This document shows, one piece after another, positions 1 through 15,100 of a stretch of 64,000 bases of DNA. Source of the stretch: Pisaster brevispinus (taxonomy: Eukaryota; Echinodermata; Asteroidea; Forcipulatida; Asteriidae); contig JAMKCF010000009.1 of NCBI GenBank assembly GCA_023634235.1, positions 9,176,001-9,240,000 on the forward strand. Direction: 5' to 3'. The position numbers and the translations under genes are program-made. The notes under the pieces were generated by a model. The model did no database searches. It was not told the origin of the DNA and saw nothing but the letters and a program-made list of their open reading frames with translations. Numbering within the stretch: the stretch's first letter is position 1; each line of letters begins with the position of its first letter.

Positions 1-102
1 CTGGTTGGGGGTTGGTACAAGTACGCTGATGTGACTGAGTACCGCCATTACAGGACACACTACAGACACTCCAGTCACTCCATGCAGTCCAACCACCATC
101 AA
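1..102 (-). CDS. Exon 44 (partial): thrombospondin type-1 repeat
   Basis: Reads [16 protein letters not shown] and [12 protein letters not shown], a TSP1 start with the W-x2-W-x2-W motif that is C-mannosylated in known TSRs. Acceptor CCTAACAG|TT, phase 1 as expected from exon 43. The exon and gene continue beyond the left edge. Vertebrate SVEP1 has no TSP1 repeat here. Confidence 0.88.
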   Translation of the reverse strand, partial: MMVVGLHGVTGVSVVCPVMAVLSHISVLVPTPNQ

Positions 103-3100
103 CTGTTAGGGTGAGGAAATAAAGAACATGAATCAGACTTGCTTAGTGGTTTCTTTCCCTAGATCAACCGATCCAACCTCGGACTGGCAGAATTGTGTGG
201 GTTTTCCCTTTTAGGGTTTTTCCTCCAACATCTGTATTTAATACTAGATTTGTTCTTTTGAACGTGTAATAACCAAATATTAAAACATCCAAAATGAAGG
301 CATTGTCCTTGGGCTTTGGCTTTTCAAAACAAATGTCTGCAGATACTTTAACAATGTTCCTAATAATTAAAGCGATGAAGAGAATTTTATGTAGTGCACT
401 ACATTACTGAAAGAAATGCATTTTACAAATGTAGTGAATGAACTTTTGGGTACGCTCATGGTCGCCAGAGGGCGCCATTGACATGCTATTGACAACTGAA
501 GGTCAAAGGGTAGAGATACGGGGATTGAGCGGGTAAAGGGGAGAGAGAGATCGTAAGCAAGAGAGAGAAAAGAGAGAAATAAACTGGTCTTGTAAGATGA
601 CAGAACCCGGACAAACTGTGTCCTAAGTGAGCTCCATATGTGTCACGTATACTTTAAAACCCCAGTATGTCCCACGGCATCAGAACACTAAACAAATACA
701 TTTTACGAATGAAAATCATAAAATACAAGTAACAAAATAAGAATAAGATTGATGAACTTTTGAATAGGTGGGGTTTAAAGTTTATATTGGTTCACTCATC
801 CGTCTGTGGGCGTGTGTGTGTGTGTGTGGGGGGGGGGGGAGTGTGTGGTTCTATAAAGTTATGAAAGGGAATTACATAACTTTGGAGAAGTAAAAGCAAA
901 ATGTCCCCGATCGTCATGGCTCTTGCTAAAGGTGAGAGATGTAATGTTTGATGTGATACGTGGCAGCAAATAGTGACGTTCTGTATTTTAGGAGTTCTGG
1001 AAATTTTGGCACTAGCAGAGCTGTCACTTCTGCAATGTGTATATACTCAACAAACCTACACAAAATCCAGGTTTTCAAAGTTACTTTGCTGATTTTGAAT
1101 AACTTAATTTAAGTATAATTCTAGATACCTTGTTAATCTTCATGTGAAATTTCCAGTTAATGCTGACAGTAAATTCGAGATACTAAACAACCAATATTTG
1201 TGCTTGATTACATTACCTTTTTCAAGCTCACACAGTTGTCCTGAAAATCCTGGTGGGCATTCACAAGAGAAAGTTCCTCTACCATCCACACAGCTGCCAC
1301 CATTCTCACAGGGTGTTGGTGTTCCACATTCATCAATGTTAATCTCACAGTGTAGTCCGGTGAAGCCAGTGGGACACAGGCAGGTGTAGTGACCCAAGTC
1401 ATCTATGCAGGTACTACCAAACTGGCATGGGCTGGAAGCACAGTCATTCACCACTGTAAGGGTTGGGTTACAAGAGATCAATACATCAGTGAAGTTTGGA
1501 AGAGTAAAGTCATTCCATTCTCTAGTTTGCTATAAAAAAACTAGACTGATTCACCAGGGTCTGGGGTGGCCGAGCTTTCCCTTAAGTGGTGGACAAAGAT
1601 GCCACGTCTGCCAAGGAGAGAAACATAAAAACAAAACAATTTTCCCTTAAGTATTTGTATGCAGATAACTTTTACAAATATTTGTATATATACTACTACA
1701 CTGTATATTTATAAAATTAGTAGGGGAGATGGCCTTAGCTTTCAATTCAAACCGGACCTTCGTCAGAGGCATAAACAAGAACAAACACAAAAATATTTAT
1801 TTATAGCAAAAAGAGGAGCAAAGGATTAAGGGAGAGTATCCAGAAAAAACTGGGAAAATTTAGCCAATGAAAGTTATAAATTTACAAACAATGGTGTGGC
1901 TAAGAACCAATCAGAGTTAAGTAGTGAGGACAAAGGATGGTCAGTGTGAAAGGGTGGATCACTGGACCATAAAGGTGGTGCTACTACATATCCAAGCATA
2001 TTTTTTTCCTTTTTTTTTCACTTTTCTTGGATTTTGTATTAAGTGTATATATAAGCATACACTTTTTGTAGTATTTTGTATTCTTGTCATTTATTTATTT
2101 TGATGTAGCTAGTGGCATCTGAGGTTAAGGCTTTCGAGTCACATTTATTTAGTTAACTTTTTGAATTCCAAGCATGTGCCATTGGCTTATTGTCCCTTTT
2201 GTATTGTTTTGTTCTTTTATGATATGCCAAATAAATAATAATAATGATAATAATAGACAACTTGGTCATGTTTTAATGGAGAACAATGAAAAATGGTTCA
2301 AAGTTTTTCAGGGATTCGGCGTCCTTTCATATCACTGTGACAATCATAGAACTAATGAAATTTTGGGACTCTTCAAATACTTTTTTTTGCTTACTTTAAC
2401 AGTATAACATCGGATTAATTCCTTGGTGGATTGATGTTGATATAAACTTGAGCTTTCAGATTAAAAGTAACCATTTTCATTATCAGTAAATTAATCCTGT
2501 ACTTTGTCTTTGAGAGGAAAATTGGTCGAGATAATGTAAAATGCAGCCTCCCAAAAACTGCCCAAAAAAACTTATAAAATTAACACAACCAAACAGAGGC
2601 TACAGATCAGAATAGTCAGGCCCCTTTAATGGGTCACAGCAGTATATCATTTCTTCACTCTGCACAGGGAATCACACAAAGATGGAAATCATGATATAGG
2701 TCACTTACGCTACCATAGAGCTGCTGTATTATGAGTAAATTTATCTGTTGGGTAATATTTGGGAACCACACTAGGCCAAAAACAACAGAAAACATCAGGG
2801 TAGTAGTGGTAGACTGTTCCAACTAACAACTTGTCTTCTGACCAAGGTGTTACTAGCAGATATCAGAAAGAGACTTCCAGAACATTGTACACACAAAACC
2901 AAATCTATTTACCGTCACACTGTGAAGGGGTCTGAACCTGGACTCTCCCAAGGGAGGCTGTCTGGAGGAAGTCGGATGCTGCGATGACATTACCAGGGTT
3001 TACAGAGCCACAGGTACTAGCAAGGTTGCTAATCACGGAGCCCTCTAATGCTGTATCCCACATGTTTACACCACTCAGTGCACCGTGTAGCTTACTTGAT

Positions 3101-6100
3101 GGAGAGGATGCTGTTACCAAAAATAAATAAATAAATAAATAAATATTTGTTCAAACAATCTACTTCTTCAGTGCTTAAGCAGCTCTATGAAATTGGGCCC
3201 AGGTTTGTTCAAACTCTCTGATTAATAACACAAAAATTGTATATTACCAAAATGGGCAGTTAGTAACTTTTCTGTGAAAGACTACAAATGAGTTTTGCAT
3301 CACAAATAATCAAACAGATCATAGGTAGTCATTTTGGAACTCACCAGAGCCAAGTGTGAATTGTCCTCCAGTATCGATGTGGCTACCAGGTCGTACATTA
3401 GCTTGGGCCCGGACTAAAACACCATCTATATAGATTTTTACATTGCCTCCACGTGCCGTCCAAGAGACAGCAAGATGATGCCAATGATCGTCCTTTACAC
3501 TGGCCGACGTGGTATACTGGTATCTAGGGTACAAAAAAACAATACTACAGCATTTATACATAGAATTAGAACCTTGATAAAACTTTGTGCATCAATGTCT
3601 GCAGTGAGGCCATTATTCACACATGCAGTCCTTTCGACTGTAATTGCATAGTTCAACCTCCTTATTGATCAATGTGGTAAATTTTGCCCTTCATGACAGT
3701 CACATAGCAAAAAGTTCCATGGATCTAGTGCATGTTCGAATGCTAGCCTCGGTCCGAATTCATGACAATGTTTATCATGGAAATCTGTGCTTTATGGTCC
3801 ATGGAACTATGAGCTATACAGGCCCTGGTCTCAGGAGTGTGGAAGACAGGTTTTGGGACCTAATTTGGTTGTAGAACTCTAAGGATGAAGCGTATGTATA
3901 CAAACTACGTACGCTGAATAATTATCCCATCAGTCTCTAATCTACAGAACATTTCAGGATAATCCATCTAGCTACATCTCAAAGCCAGTAGACCTTTTCA
4001 CACTACAGAAAATCTCTGTGTTGGACACAGGTCCGATCCATGTAATCTAGACTGACTTATTCACACAACAACATTTCAACACGGTGTTGACTTGTGTAGA
4101 GTGCTCAACTCATGTCAAAACTGTACTAAGGAATTGGTTTGAGAGCTCTCAATGTGTGTTGATAATTCAAACACCTGTCAAAGTGTGAAAACTCCTGGGC
4201 TTATTTTTGTTACGTGTTGAGTGTGTGTGGCATCATCTGCACACTGCACACTGCTTCGATCCCTGTAGGACCCCGGCAGTGTTAAAACGATCGCACAATA
4301 CACGGATCTAAAGGTACATGAGTAACCGTCAAGCTGGTTTTGCGCAGAGCTAGTGTGAAAGCAGTGTAGATTTTATTTACCAATACAGAGTTGACCCATG
4401 TAGATTTCAACATGATTCAGATGTCAATATCATTGATGTGGATTTAAGAGGAGAACTAAGGAGCACAAATCTTTCCATAAAATGTCCAGTAAGTTAATTT
4501 GTGATGGCCACGACAGCCTCTCAGATGTCCTGTGCCATCAATAACAAACATGAGAACATTTTGAGTGGGTGAGTCAGGGTGCTTGTTGGCACATGTCCCA
4601 GCATGTGCCACCTTGCCTTCTTAACACCTTGGATGAAGGACGTTCTCCACATTGAAGATACAAGAAATAGTTTGAGATCGCAGACAGCGGATGATGTCAA
4701 AGAATTTAAAAGAAAAGTTCACTAGAAACACAAGCTAGATGACCCTTACCCCTTGATAAAGATATTAAGGGCCTGAGGATCACTGATGGCAAACTCGGCT
4801 GCCTGAAGTGTTGGGTCACTACCAGGCATTATGTATGACAGTATTACTGCATCGGTTGATGATGAGGTGCTTCGAATCCACAGGGCTAGGGTGAAAGCTT
4901 GCAGGCTCTCCTCTAGGGCTTGCTCTATGGTGACAAACTGGCTGGGTACATTGCGCCGGAACATCAGATCAAAATTATATAGCACATCTGTTGACATAAA
5001 CATGATGTTCACATCTTGTTTTTGTTTTCTCTCATATTCAATTAACACCACATTGAGGCCGTACCTGAATTGACAGCTACGGCTATGGCTGTTGCTATGA
5101 GTGTTGCTATGGGCTTCCCATGCTTCAACACATGTTCATATGAGGATCAAAGCCACAGCCACTAATGTAGACACAGCCTAAGGCTCGAAAGGTAAAATAG
5201 TCGGACACTTTATGTCTTCCAAAAGACAATATTCATTATAAAATTTTAAAACAAAAACAGTGTATTGTTCTATAGAAATATCCCTGACTTCTGCACATTT
5301 GATTCCCAAATGCCAATAAATAGAGAATATAAATATTTGTTTTATTACAAATGAAATAATATTAGGTCTTACAATCATTGCAATATCTGCCGACAAATCC
5401 TCGTTTGCACTTGCACTGGTATTCATTCAAGCCATCAATGCACTGCGCCCTATATTGACAAAGATGTCCTCTACAATCATCAATGTCTTCCTCACACCGG
5501 TACCCACTGCAGATAAATCAAAGCAAAAAAACAAAAAGGGGCTGATGGAGGCTACTATTTTGGTTATTTCAGTACAGGTACGTCACCCTGGAGCCTTTAT
5601 TAAAATACAACTTTACCTCAAACAAAAAAGAAACCATCAGAGATAATATATGATTGGTTTTTCAATGAGTATTAATTGTTATCCCCAGCTTTCAATAAAA
5701 TCAATTAAATTTTTTTCATTTCACGTCAATGCACATATTCATATAGTTTGAGTAATACATTAAAACAATTATTAATGGTAAGTTATGATGATTAAAATGT
5801 ATCATTTACCAGAAAGGTTATTGAAAAGGCAGCAAAGATGTGGAAGAATTGTATTTTGTGTGCTTTTGGGGATCGTTTCAATGTTTGTCTGTCAACATAA
5901 TAGGGAAGTTTGTAGGTCTTCAAATTTTGGTTTGTGGTACAAGTTCCAAAAGGCCATGCCCAGTTTCAAGTGTATCACTTTTAAGTTTGTCACAACACTG
6001 TAACCAAAGCTTGAGATAAGACTACAGCATATGATGATGATGTTGACTCACGTGTAGCCAGGTGGACAAACACAGGAGTGAGCATTCAGCCCATTGATGC

Positions 6101-9100
6101 ATGTACTTCCATGAAGGCACGGGTCAGGCTTACAGTTGTCAATTTCAACCTCACACCTCACACCTGTGAAACCTTTATGAGGAAAGATACGAGTATTAAC
6201 AAACAAGACATTAGTAGGAACTCATCAATGAGACCCAATGGGTGGGGACTGAAAACCCAATCCACACATCAAGGCTGTAGCCTGGAAACAACACCCTTAT
6301 CACACAATAGGGCTGTAGCCTGCAAATAAAACCCTTATGCCATGACGATAGCTGATAAATAGACGAACAGAAACAATTGAGTAATAGTTAGTTTGAGGTC
6401 AAAACATCTTGGTTTACCTTGTGGGCACACACAGTGTTGAGAGCTGGGTGCAGATGGGACACATTGAGCATTGTTCTGACAGGGCTCAGCAGCACAGATA
6501 TCTAAAGATGTCTCACAGTGAGTTCCAGTAAACCCAGCACTGCACCGACATGTATAGCGATTGGCCTAATATCAATAGAAAATAATAACTGGTTTTGATT
6601 TGAGACTTTTAAACCAAAAATCAAAGCCTTATTGACATTTATTTCACACTGTTTGTTAGTCCAGATGTATTCCTGAAATCATCTCAATATCGTAAGCAAT
6701 TAAAGTGGAGTGTATTTTGCTCATGGGCAAAAGTGCTGTGATTGTTGGCCAGTCTGGGAATCCAACACATATTCAGGAACTTGTGAGAAGATAACACAGT
6801 CCAAGCTTGTCAAATCTGACGACAAGCTGGCTGCTAAAAAGGGAGAATTATTACTACATGGTGTAATTTTCTGATGACCTGACAATCATCATAGAGGTAT
6901 TAAAGATTTTGCAACAAGTTTTGCAATCAGTGCATGAACTCTTACCCGATCAATACAGCTGGCTCCATTTTGGCATTGGTGATTAACACAATCATTGACA
7001 TTGGTCTCACAAAAATACCCTTCAAAACCAGCCAGACATTGGCAGGTGAACCCAGCATCATTTGCATTGCAGGAGCCACCATGCCTGCAGGGGTTTGGCT
7101 GGCAGAACCCTGGGTTGATCTGGCAGTGGATGCCTCTCATCTTATTCATGCATTGGCAGGTGTAGGAGTTGATTCCATCGATGCAGAGGCCCTGATTGTG
7201 ACAGGGATTGCTGATGCATTCATTGATGTTGACTTCACAGTCATGGCCAGTAAATCCAGGCCGGCATTTACAGGTGTAGGATTGCAGGCCATCGATGCAG
7301 ATCCCAGAGTTTTTGCAAGGAGAGCTCAGACAGTCATCTATGCTAATCTCACATTGTTCACCGACCCATCCCTCTACACAGTCACAGGAGAACATATCAA
7401 CCATGTCATCGCATGAACCACCATTAGCACAGGGGTTGGATTGGCACTCGTTGATGTCAGTGCTACACGTACGACCGGTGTAGCCTGAATCACATCTGCA
7501 AAGGTACGATTCAATCCCGTCAATGCACTCACCATGAACACAAGCACTGGGGAAGCAATCGTTCTCGTTGTTCTCACAGTAGGTCCCACTGAAACCAGAA
7601 ACACACTCACACCAGTAACCATCGGTCTTGTCCACACAGATGCCTCCGTTCTGGCAAGGGGAGGATGCACATTCATCTAATTGAATATCGCAAAGGGTAC
7701 CAGTGAAGCCGTATTTGCATTCACAGATGAATGTATTATCTCCATCAACACAGATTGCATTATTGGCACATGGCTTTTTGGCACAGTCGTCAAAGTTGAT
7801 TTCACAATATTCACCTATAATGGTTAAAGAAAGACAGAGAAAATTTCTTGATGGTAAATGTATGGTATACTTGCTCGATACTGCAGAGTTTTCCATTAAG
7901 GTATAGCAAGTTAAATGTGCCCCATCAACACATAAACCTAACTCTGTCAATATCAAACTTTGTAGAGTGCCACAGCCCAAATATAAATTGGTTGCTGTAT
8001 TTCAAAGTTTCGTCCAACAATCCTGGCATTTGTAAAAAAGGGCAGTGCTTTGCATCCTTTGGAAATGTAGCTCTTTACCAGTCCTTTTATGTACTGTTTT
8101 CTTTAAACAAAATAAAATTGCAAAGTTCCTGTTTTGCTATGATATGTAAGGACTGTCATCAGAAACATCTGCTGATTTCCACTCACCAATAAATCCGTCC
8201 ATACAGAGGCAGAATTCGTCACTAGAGGGCGGCGTACATGAGCCACCATTAAGACAGGTAACCCCTTCAAGGCAAAGGTTCAATTCAATCTCACAGTCTC
8301 GGCCTGACAGACTAGCTGGGCATGTGCAGAAGTAGTCATCCCCTTCGTCTTCACATGGTGCATCATGGTGGCAAGGATTGGGGCTGCATAAATCACTCCT
8401 TCCTTCACAATTTGCTCCTGAAAAACATTATGAATCTACATGATAAAGTTTTGAAGTCTAGTATCACTGATGGAAGGGCAGGCCTGATACCTTGTACTTG
8501 TAGAGGCAAGACGGTTTATATCAGTAAATGCCACCTCTATATAAGGGAAATGTATACTGGAACACTTCAAGTAGTACCAAGGAAAACAAGAGGGTGTTCG
8601 AGGAAGTTGCCTCTGTTAGGTATCATGTAGGTCAGTCTTTTCTTGATAAAAGAGGTCTGAAGTCATAATCTTGTGTAATTTCTTTTTATCAAAGTTATAC
8701 TAAAAAATGGTGAGAATACCTAAGACTAAATTTCTCCATTATGCAAAGCCCCAAATCTGTCAAGCTTCAAGGTGTAATGGATTGCCTGATTTACACTCAC
8801 CCTCAAAACCATCTGCACAGATACACTGATAGCTATTGATGCCATCGATGCATGTACCACCATTAGAACAAGGCTCATTCAGACATTCATTCAGGTTTGT
8901 CTTGCAGTGAAGACCTGTGAACCCAGGCTGGCACTCACAACTGTAGCCGGCTCTTTCAGTGGCTACTTCAGAGCACACACCATCATTGTTACAGGGATTG
9001 GGATCGCATAGATTTAGATCCAAATCGCAGTGAACCCCTCCATGACCACGAGGGCAGGCACACTGATAGTGGTCATCTAAATCTTGACACGTGGCCCCAT

Positions 9101-12100
9101 TTGCACAGGGGTTGACAGCACATAGGTCCATATCTATCTCACAGTTGTTTCCCTCATAGCCTGTAATGCAGTAGCAGAGATAGGAGGCGTTTCCATCAAT
9201 GCAGGTGCCACTATGCTGACATGGGTTAGACACACACTCGTTGATGGAAGTCTCACAATTATCACCTGTGAATCCAGCAGCACAACTGCAGAGGTAGTCT
9301 CCCTGACCATCAGTGCATGAACCGCCGTTCAGACAAGGTTGGCTCAGGCATTCATTGATGTTTGTTGCACAGGTGGTACCAGTAAAACCCACATCACATG
9401 TACACGTGAACCTAACGGTCTGGTCATTGCAGGTGCCACCGTTCTCACAAGGTGCATCAATGCAATAGTCTATGTCAATAGAGCAATCAACACCTGTATG
9501 TATCCAAAACACACACAAAATTACATCAGAAAAACAAACAAAACACTGGTCATCTCATTTACTAGCAAAGTCACCCACAACAAAGAAATTAACCCCATCC
9601 AGCAAGCTCCCTTAAATGCCCCCCCCCTTCGGAATGCTCATCTAGAAGACAAAAGGGGTAAGTTAAAGACTGGTTGCATTTCGTAGCAAGGAGTCTACCC
9701 CAAATGTGACTGGCTCTGGCAAAATTCTCTACTTTGAACCAATTTTCAGTAGTGAGATACTGGTATAGTTTAATTCTCAAAAAGTTTCTTATTTATTTGA
9801 TACCAAATTTGTCATAAATGAGTTAAAAATTGACAAAGTTGTTATTGTTTTCAGATTATTTTTATATCGATAAAACAATCAGTAAAACTAATTCAGAGTA
9901 AGATGCTGTACCCAACTAGTGGCTGGCTTGACACAAAAGCCCAGCATACAACGGCTATTATCAAGCTTCCAGCATTGAGCCATGTTTCCTTATTACAGTA
10001 GAAAAAACAAACACCAATCCATATTGTTTCAAAAAGAAGTCTGACTATTTGTCCTCCTTGCCTCAGTTTGGTTACATTAATTTGGGTAAAGACTTAGTCT
10101 GGTTACCTACGAATCCTGCAGGGCATAAGCAACTGAAAGCATCAAGTTCATCTAGACAGGTCCCTCCATTGAGACAAGAATCTTGTTGGCAATCATCCAC
10201 GTTGGTCTCACAGTACTGGCCAGTTAAGCCCACTGGGCACTCACAACGGTACGTCCCTATCTGCTCTACACAGGTTCCACCATTGAGACAGGAAACGTCT
10301 GAGCAGAAAGTTTGCACTGTGGAAATAAATGTCGTTTGAACATTGAAAGTTTTGTCCTTCATAAAACATTCTGGTCAGCTAATCTGATGGACTATATTAT
10401 TGTTTAAGATGCCTGAGGAATTCTTACTATTCAACTTAAGAAGCACAAAGTATACAGTGTTTATCACACATGCTGGCCTTCAAAGTTTGAAGGAAAAACC
10501 TGTATCAGACTCTATTAAAAAAGTTATCTGCTTGTAAAACAAAACACGGAGAAAGCAATCATCAAGAAAATATATAGTACAGCATGGAATGAAGTCTAAC
10601 AGTAAACACGGTTTACTTACTTTGACACATGTCTGATGTTGTTGCACCAGTGCTTTGGGTTATTTCCCAATCAGGGCACGGGTTGCATGAGCTCTGGCCT
10701 TCCTCTGACTGGTAGCTATGATGAGGACATGGGGTACATGGCTGCACCCCAGTAGAGGAAAACGTTCCCACACTGCACACATCTGAAATAAGTTATTGCA
10801 GAAATCTAAAAGTAAACAACTCAATCCAGCAATGACATCAAATGGTGGATGAATCTACATATTACACAGCCATGTACAAGGGTACATGTGCAGTTCTGCA
10901 CAGAGTTGTACCATGTAAACTCGGTTAATACTTCCTGTCAATGCTTTGTGCAAAGTAAATTTTATTGCATCAAGATTGGAAGAACAGCTTGTACCGATTG
11001 TTGCGTCACCAAAATTCATTTCAAATTCGCATTGTAGGAAGTATGAACAGGGCTTTACACAACCTGTATAGTTCGTTCTGTTTTTTAAATGGTTGGTCCA
11101 TTTTAAATGTCATCAAGAGTAGGTTTATTGTTCAAATGATGTTTACATTTCGAAAGCTTTATATACTTAGAAAAACAGAAGATCATCAAGCATGAAAATT
11201 GATTTTCTTGAACACAGTGACTTACCTCTTTAACGACAGTTTTGAGGCAGTAAAAGGGGAAAAACCTTCTTGCAAAACAAAGCCCTCATAACGTCACTGC
11301 AGTTACATTTTACCGACTGTCCAGAACATATTAACAAGATCAAGATCACCTTATGATGATCAATGTATAGTCATGTACTATGTTTTTAAATTTGTCGTCT
11401 TCTCTTTTTTCTCTTTGGTCATTCCTTTTAAAAGTTCACTTTATTTGTTAATCTTTATTTGACTAAGATGAAAATGCAAATCAATAGTGATTGATTCATA
11501 CCTGTACAATCACCAATAGAAGAAGAACCCATTCTGGCTGTAGACTGACCGACTGGACATTGCTCATAGTGGTTAGATCCTACCACAGCCTGGTACGATC
11601 CTTTGTCACATTTCAAGCATGGCTGAAGTCCAGTGCTCGAGAAGTGACCAAATGGACAAATACCTGAATTATATTTTAAGAAAAAATAAAAGTCATAAAG
11701 AGAAGTGTTTTGGGCGTCCCACTCACTACTATGTTTCTATTGTTCTTGTCGCTGAAAACAATGGAAAAGGACCGGTGAATGGGACACCCCCTATCGTCTC
11801 AAAAGTCTCCCATTGACCCAGGATCAGATTACTTCCACTCCCATTCCCTTCCTCACAACGTCCTTTAATGATTCGATCCTATTTCATAGAGTGCAACAAG
11901 TGAATCAGCTTTGACCCTGACTACCAACCTCAGTGACTGTGTTTTCTTTCCACATATGGATCGACATGACACAAAAAAGCTCAAGCTAGCACACCCACCC
12001 AGACAGTCGTCAGCGCTCTTGGTTGTATTCCCGATGGTTGACGTTCCTGGGGGACATGTCTTGCAGGTTAACTGTGCCTCTTTGTCTTGATAGGATCCTA

Positions 12101-15100
12101 CTGGGCAACTCCTACATGCAATGGCTGCACTGTCAAAGTAAAACCCCAACCCACATTCCACTACAGTATGGGGAAAAAACATCAACCAATTGCAAATTGT
12201 TAATAAAACATCACAATATTGTATCTTAGTCAAAAGACCTACTATTAATACATGCACGTTTTCCTCTGATAATAGGTAAAAACTAACATTTTGAAATTCA
12301 GACAATATAGTAAATTTTTGAGGTAAAGGTGACTATGTTTCAGATTGGATAACAGTGCTGTGCAAACGAAACAGTTTCAAATTGACATTGCAGAATTAAG
12401 GGTCAAATTGTGTTGACAGGGGAATGAATACATGGACATACCACAATCTAAATCAGCTGTTGCCACAAATCCCAAGGGGCAGGATGGACTTGGTTCATCT
12501 TCAACTGAAACATCAGGATGGGGGTTTACATCCAGGCCCTGCACATCTGGGACAAGGTTCCCTTTATCACATTCCTCCAGTACATTGTCTGATAGTATGA
12601 AGAGAGTATCATACCCATTCCATTTCTCATCCTCAAACACATCACTTTCCACCATTGGATCAGTGGGCAGGTGATGTATCATATCAAATGATATAGTCAG
12701 CTCAAAGTCCAATGAGGCATCCCTCTGACGGCGTGTTTGACTTCTTTTGCGATTCTGGAGTATGGTTGAATGTTTACGACGATACCTCTTGGGATTATCT
12801 CTTGGATCTGATGGAAGTCTACCCTCTTTTCTCATATCACTGAGCCACTTCTGTGCCTGTTCATTAAGCTCTTTGTCAGAGTCCATCCCAATGTCACTGT
12901 CATTTTTACTTTGAAACGTCTGCTGGACACTATTTCGGAAACTGTTGGTCAAACCTCCCAATCTGCTGACATCACGGCGCCTTCTTGAAGTAGATCCACA
13001 TGTCACTCGGACATTGTCCACATTGCATTGGTCAGCATTGTCTGTGCAGATGTCGCTGATGAGGCCCGCCGAAAGGTTAAAAAGCTGGATGAATTGTTCT
13101 TTGATCTGCTCTTGCGTTTTCCGATTAGAGCAGTCTCCGCTGAAGTACTGTAGCACAGACGAAAGCTTTAATGAGGCTGCTCGTCTCTTTCCTGTTTTGT
13201 GTATTGGGAAAAGATGGTCAGTCAGAAAGTCTTGCAACAATGAATACACATCTGTTAAGGTAACTTGACAGAAAAAATAAGAAAACAAACTAATGAAATG
13301 ATGGTATTGCAAATTAAGAGTACAGGTGAAAAAATGTGAAACATTTCATCCTTTTAGTGTACATTAGCTGAGCGAAAGTGCATCCATGCCAACACAAGTA
13401 TTGGCAAGTGTTCAGTTGTACTATGTGCTGCCTAGACTCCCAGTCTACATTGCAACTTTGCACCATATCACCATTCACCAAGTAAAGTGCCGTGGAAGAG
13501 ACTAATATTTGACTGACATTCAACACTCACTGTTACAATCAGGAAACTCCTGCCGAGGTCCCCACGAGCCAGACAGGCCACAGATAAAGAAAGTCGTTCT
13601 TACATCCCTTGATATATCGTACTTATCATTGCAGAACATTGAACAATAGCGACCATACGCCCACTCATCACAAGCTTTAGCTCCGTTCTTCGGTGCATTA
13701 AGCTCTGGGCATGAATTGGCTAAAGAGTAAAAGAATTGAAAAAAAAGAAGAATCTGTGATTGAGTTTTACTCAAGAGGGCTCATTTTCATGATAAGTCCT
13801 CAACTTAGCTAAAGCCCAAAACACACATAATTGTCGACTCAGTTCTTGTCTTATTATTTAGACTTAGTGATATTTAGCAATGCCTTCATTAGTTTTGTAA
13901 ACTAAATATTACGGGAAAGCGCCATTAAAGAAAAAGACTAGAATAAAACATCCTTTTCATCTGACAACTAACACCTGTTATCTCCATGTAATTCCTTCTC
14001 CAAACAGTGGACTTAATTTGATCATGCACAAAAACCAGTAGGGCTTCTGACTGCCCCAGGCAGATTAACTGCTTATCCATTAAGTTTAATGACCCAAGTT
14101 ATTCAATGTAATCACACCAATCAGTTAAAAAGATGTATAGTTTCCGAGTTTTTGTGGGAAAACTCGAAAAATCTTTAATGGAGCTTTCCCATTATGACAA
14201 ATTGCTGATGGCTTCGGTTTGTCAAACCACCCAGATCCCTTGGTGTCAATCGGGAGATACACTTACCCACTGATCCATCACCAAACTGTTTGACTCATTG
14301 ATTTTTGTTAATGAGTCAGGTCACAAAAGAAACCAGTCAGAATAAAAAAAAGTGGCTTATAAATGGGTTTGGGCCAAAAGGGTGAAATCACTGGGTTCTA
14401 TAAAAGGTAATTTCTGCTTACAATAACAACAGAAAACAAGCATTAATAAAAACCATTCTCACGTGTGATTGTCACTGCAAACTGGCATATGCTGGTCTTT
14501 CCATTATCCAAATTGGTTGCAGTGCACTGAATATTAGCAGTACCCCATGGAAATGAAGCTCCGCTTGTGTGAGAGCATGATGTATTCAATTCATCTCCAG
14601 TCAGCTCTACAAATTTCGGCTACGAAAAAACCCCACAAAAACACCAAGTTTTTGAATTAAACTCGCATTCAACTATTATCATAGTGTTTTTATTCTTATT
14701 CTTAATCTTAATTTTCATTCCTAATATTATACTCCAATGGCTGTACATTGGTTTTAGTGCAACATTGTTCTGCCACAAAGCACTGTACTGCAAAACACTG
14801 TAAGTTTAGTAAATTTACTTCTGCGTTTTATTGTTTGTTTTCTTGTTTGTTTGTCGCTGTTGCTGTTGTTGTTGTTGTTGTTGTTTTTTTTTTGGGGGGG
14901 TAGCCGAATGTTTAGTAATGGTACAAAAACAATGTATTTTTAAACAAAACTGTCGTGTGAAGTTCAGCCATGCTTCATATACCACATTATTACAACAAAC
15001 AAATTTTATATGGACACCACATTTCCATGGATCCTAGCCGATACCATGGGGCTCTTTTGAAAGAAGTGTTGGCCCTGAAAATAGCTGGCCAAAGTATACA

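Noticed and set aside
4988..5051. Extending the pentraxin exon 40 upstream through the open frame to 5051
   Set aside because: The frame is open, but no acceptor there keeps phase 1 from exon 39 except a weak AAG at 5017-5015. The shorter exon fits the domain start better.
6934..7416. 160-residue plus-strand frame opposite the EGF exon
   Set aside because: It is the antisense shadow of the EGF coding sequence of exon 36.
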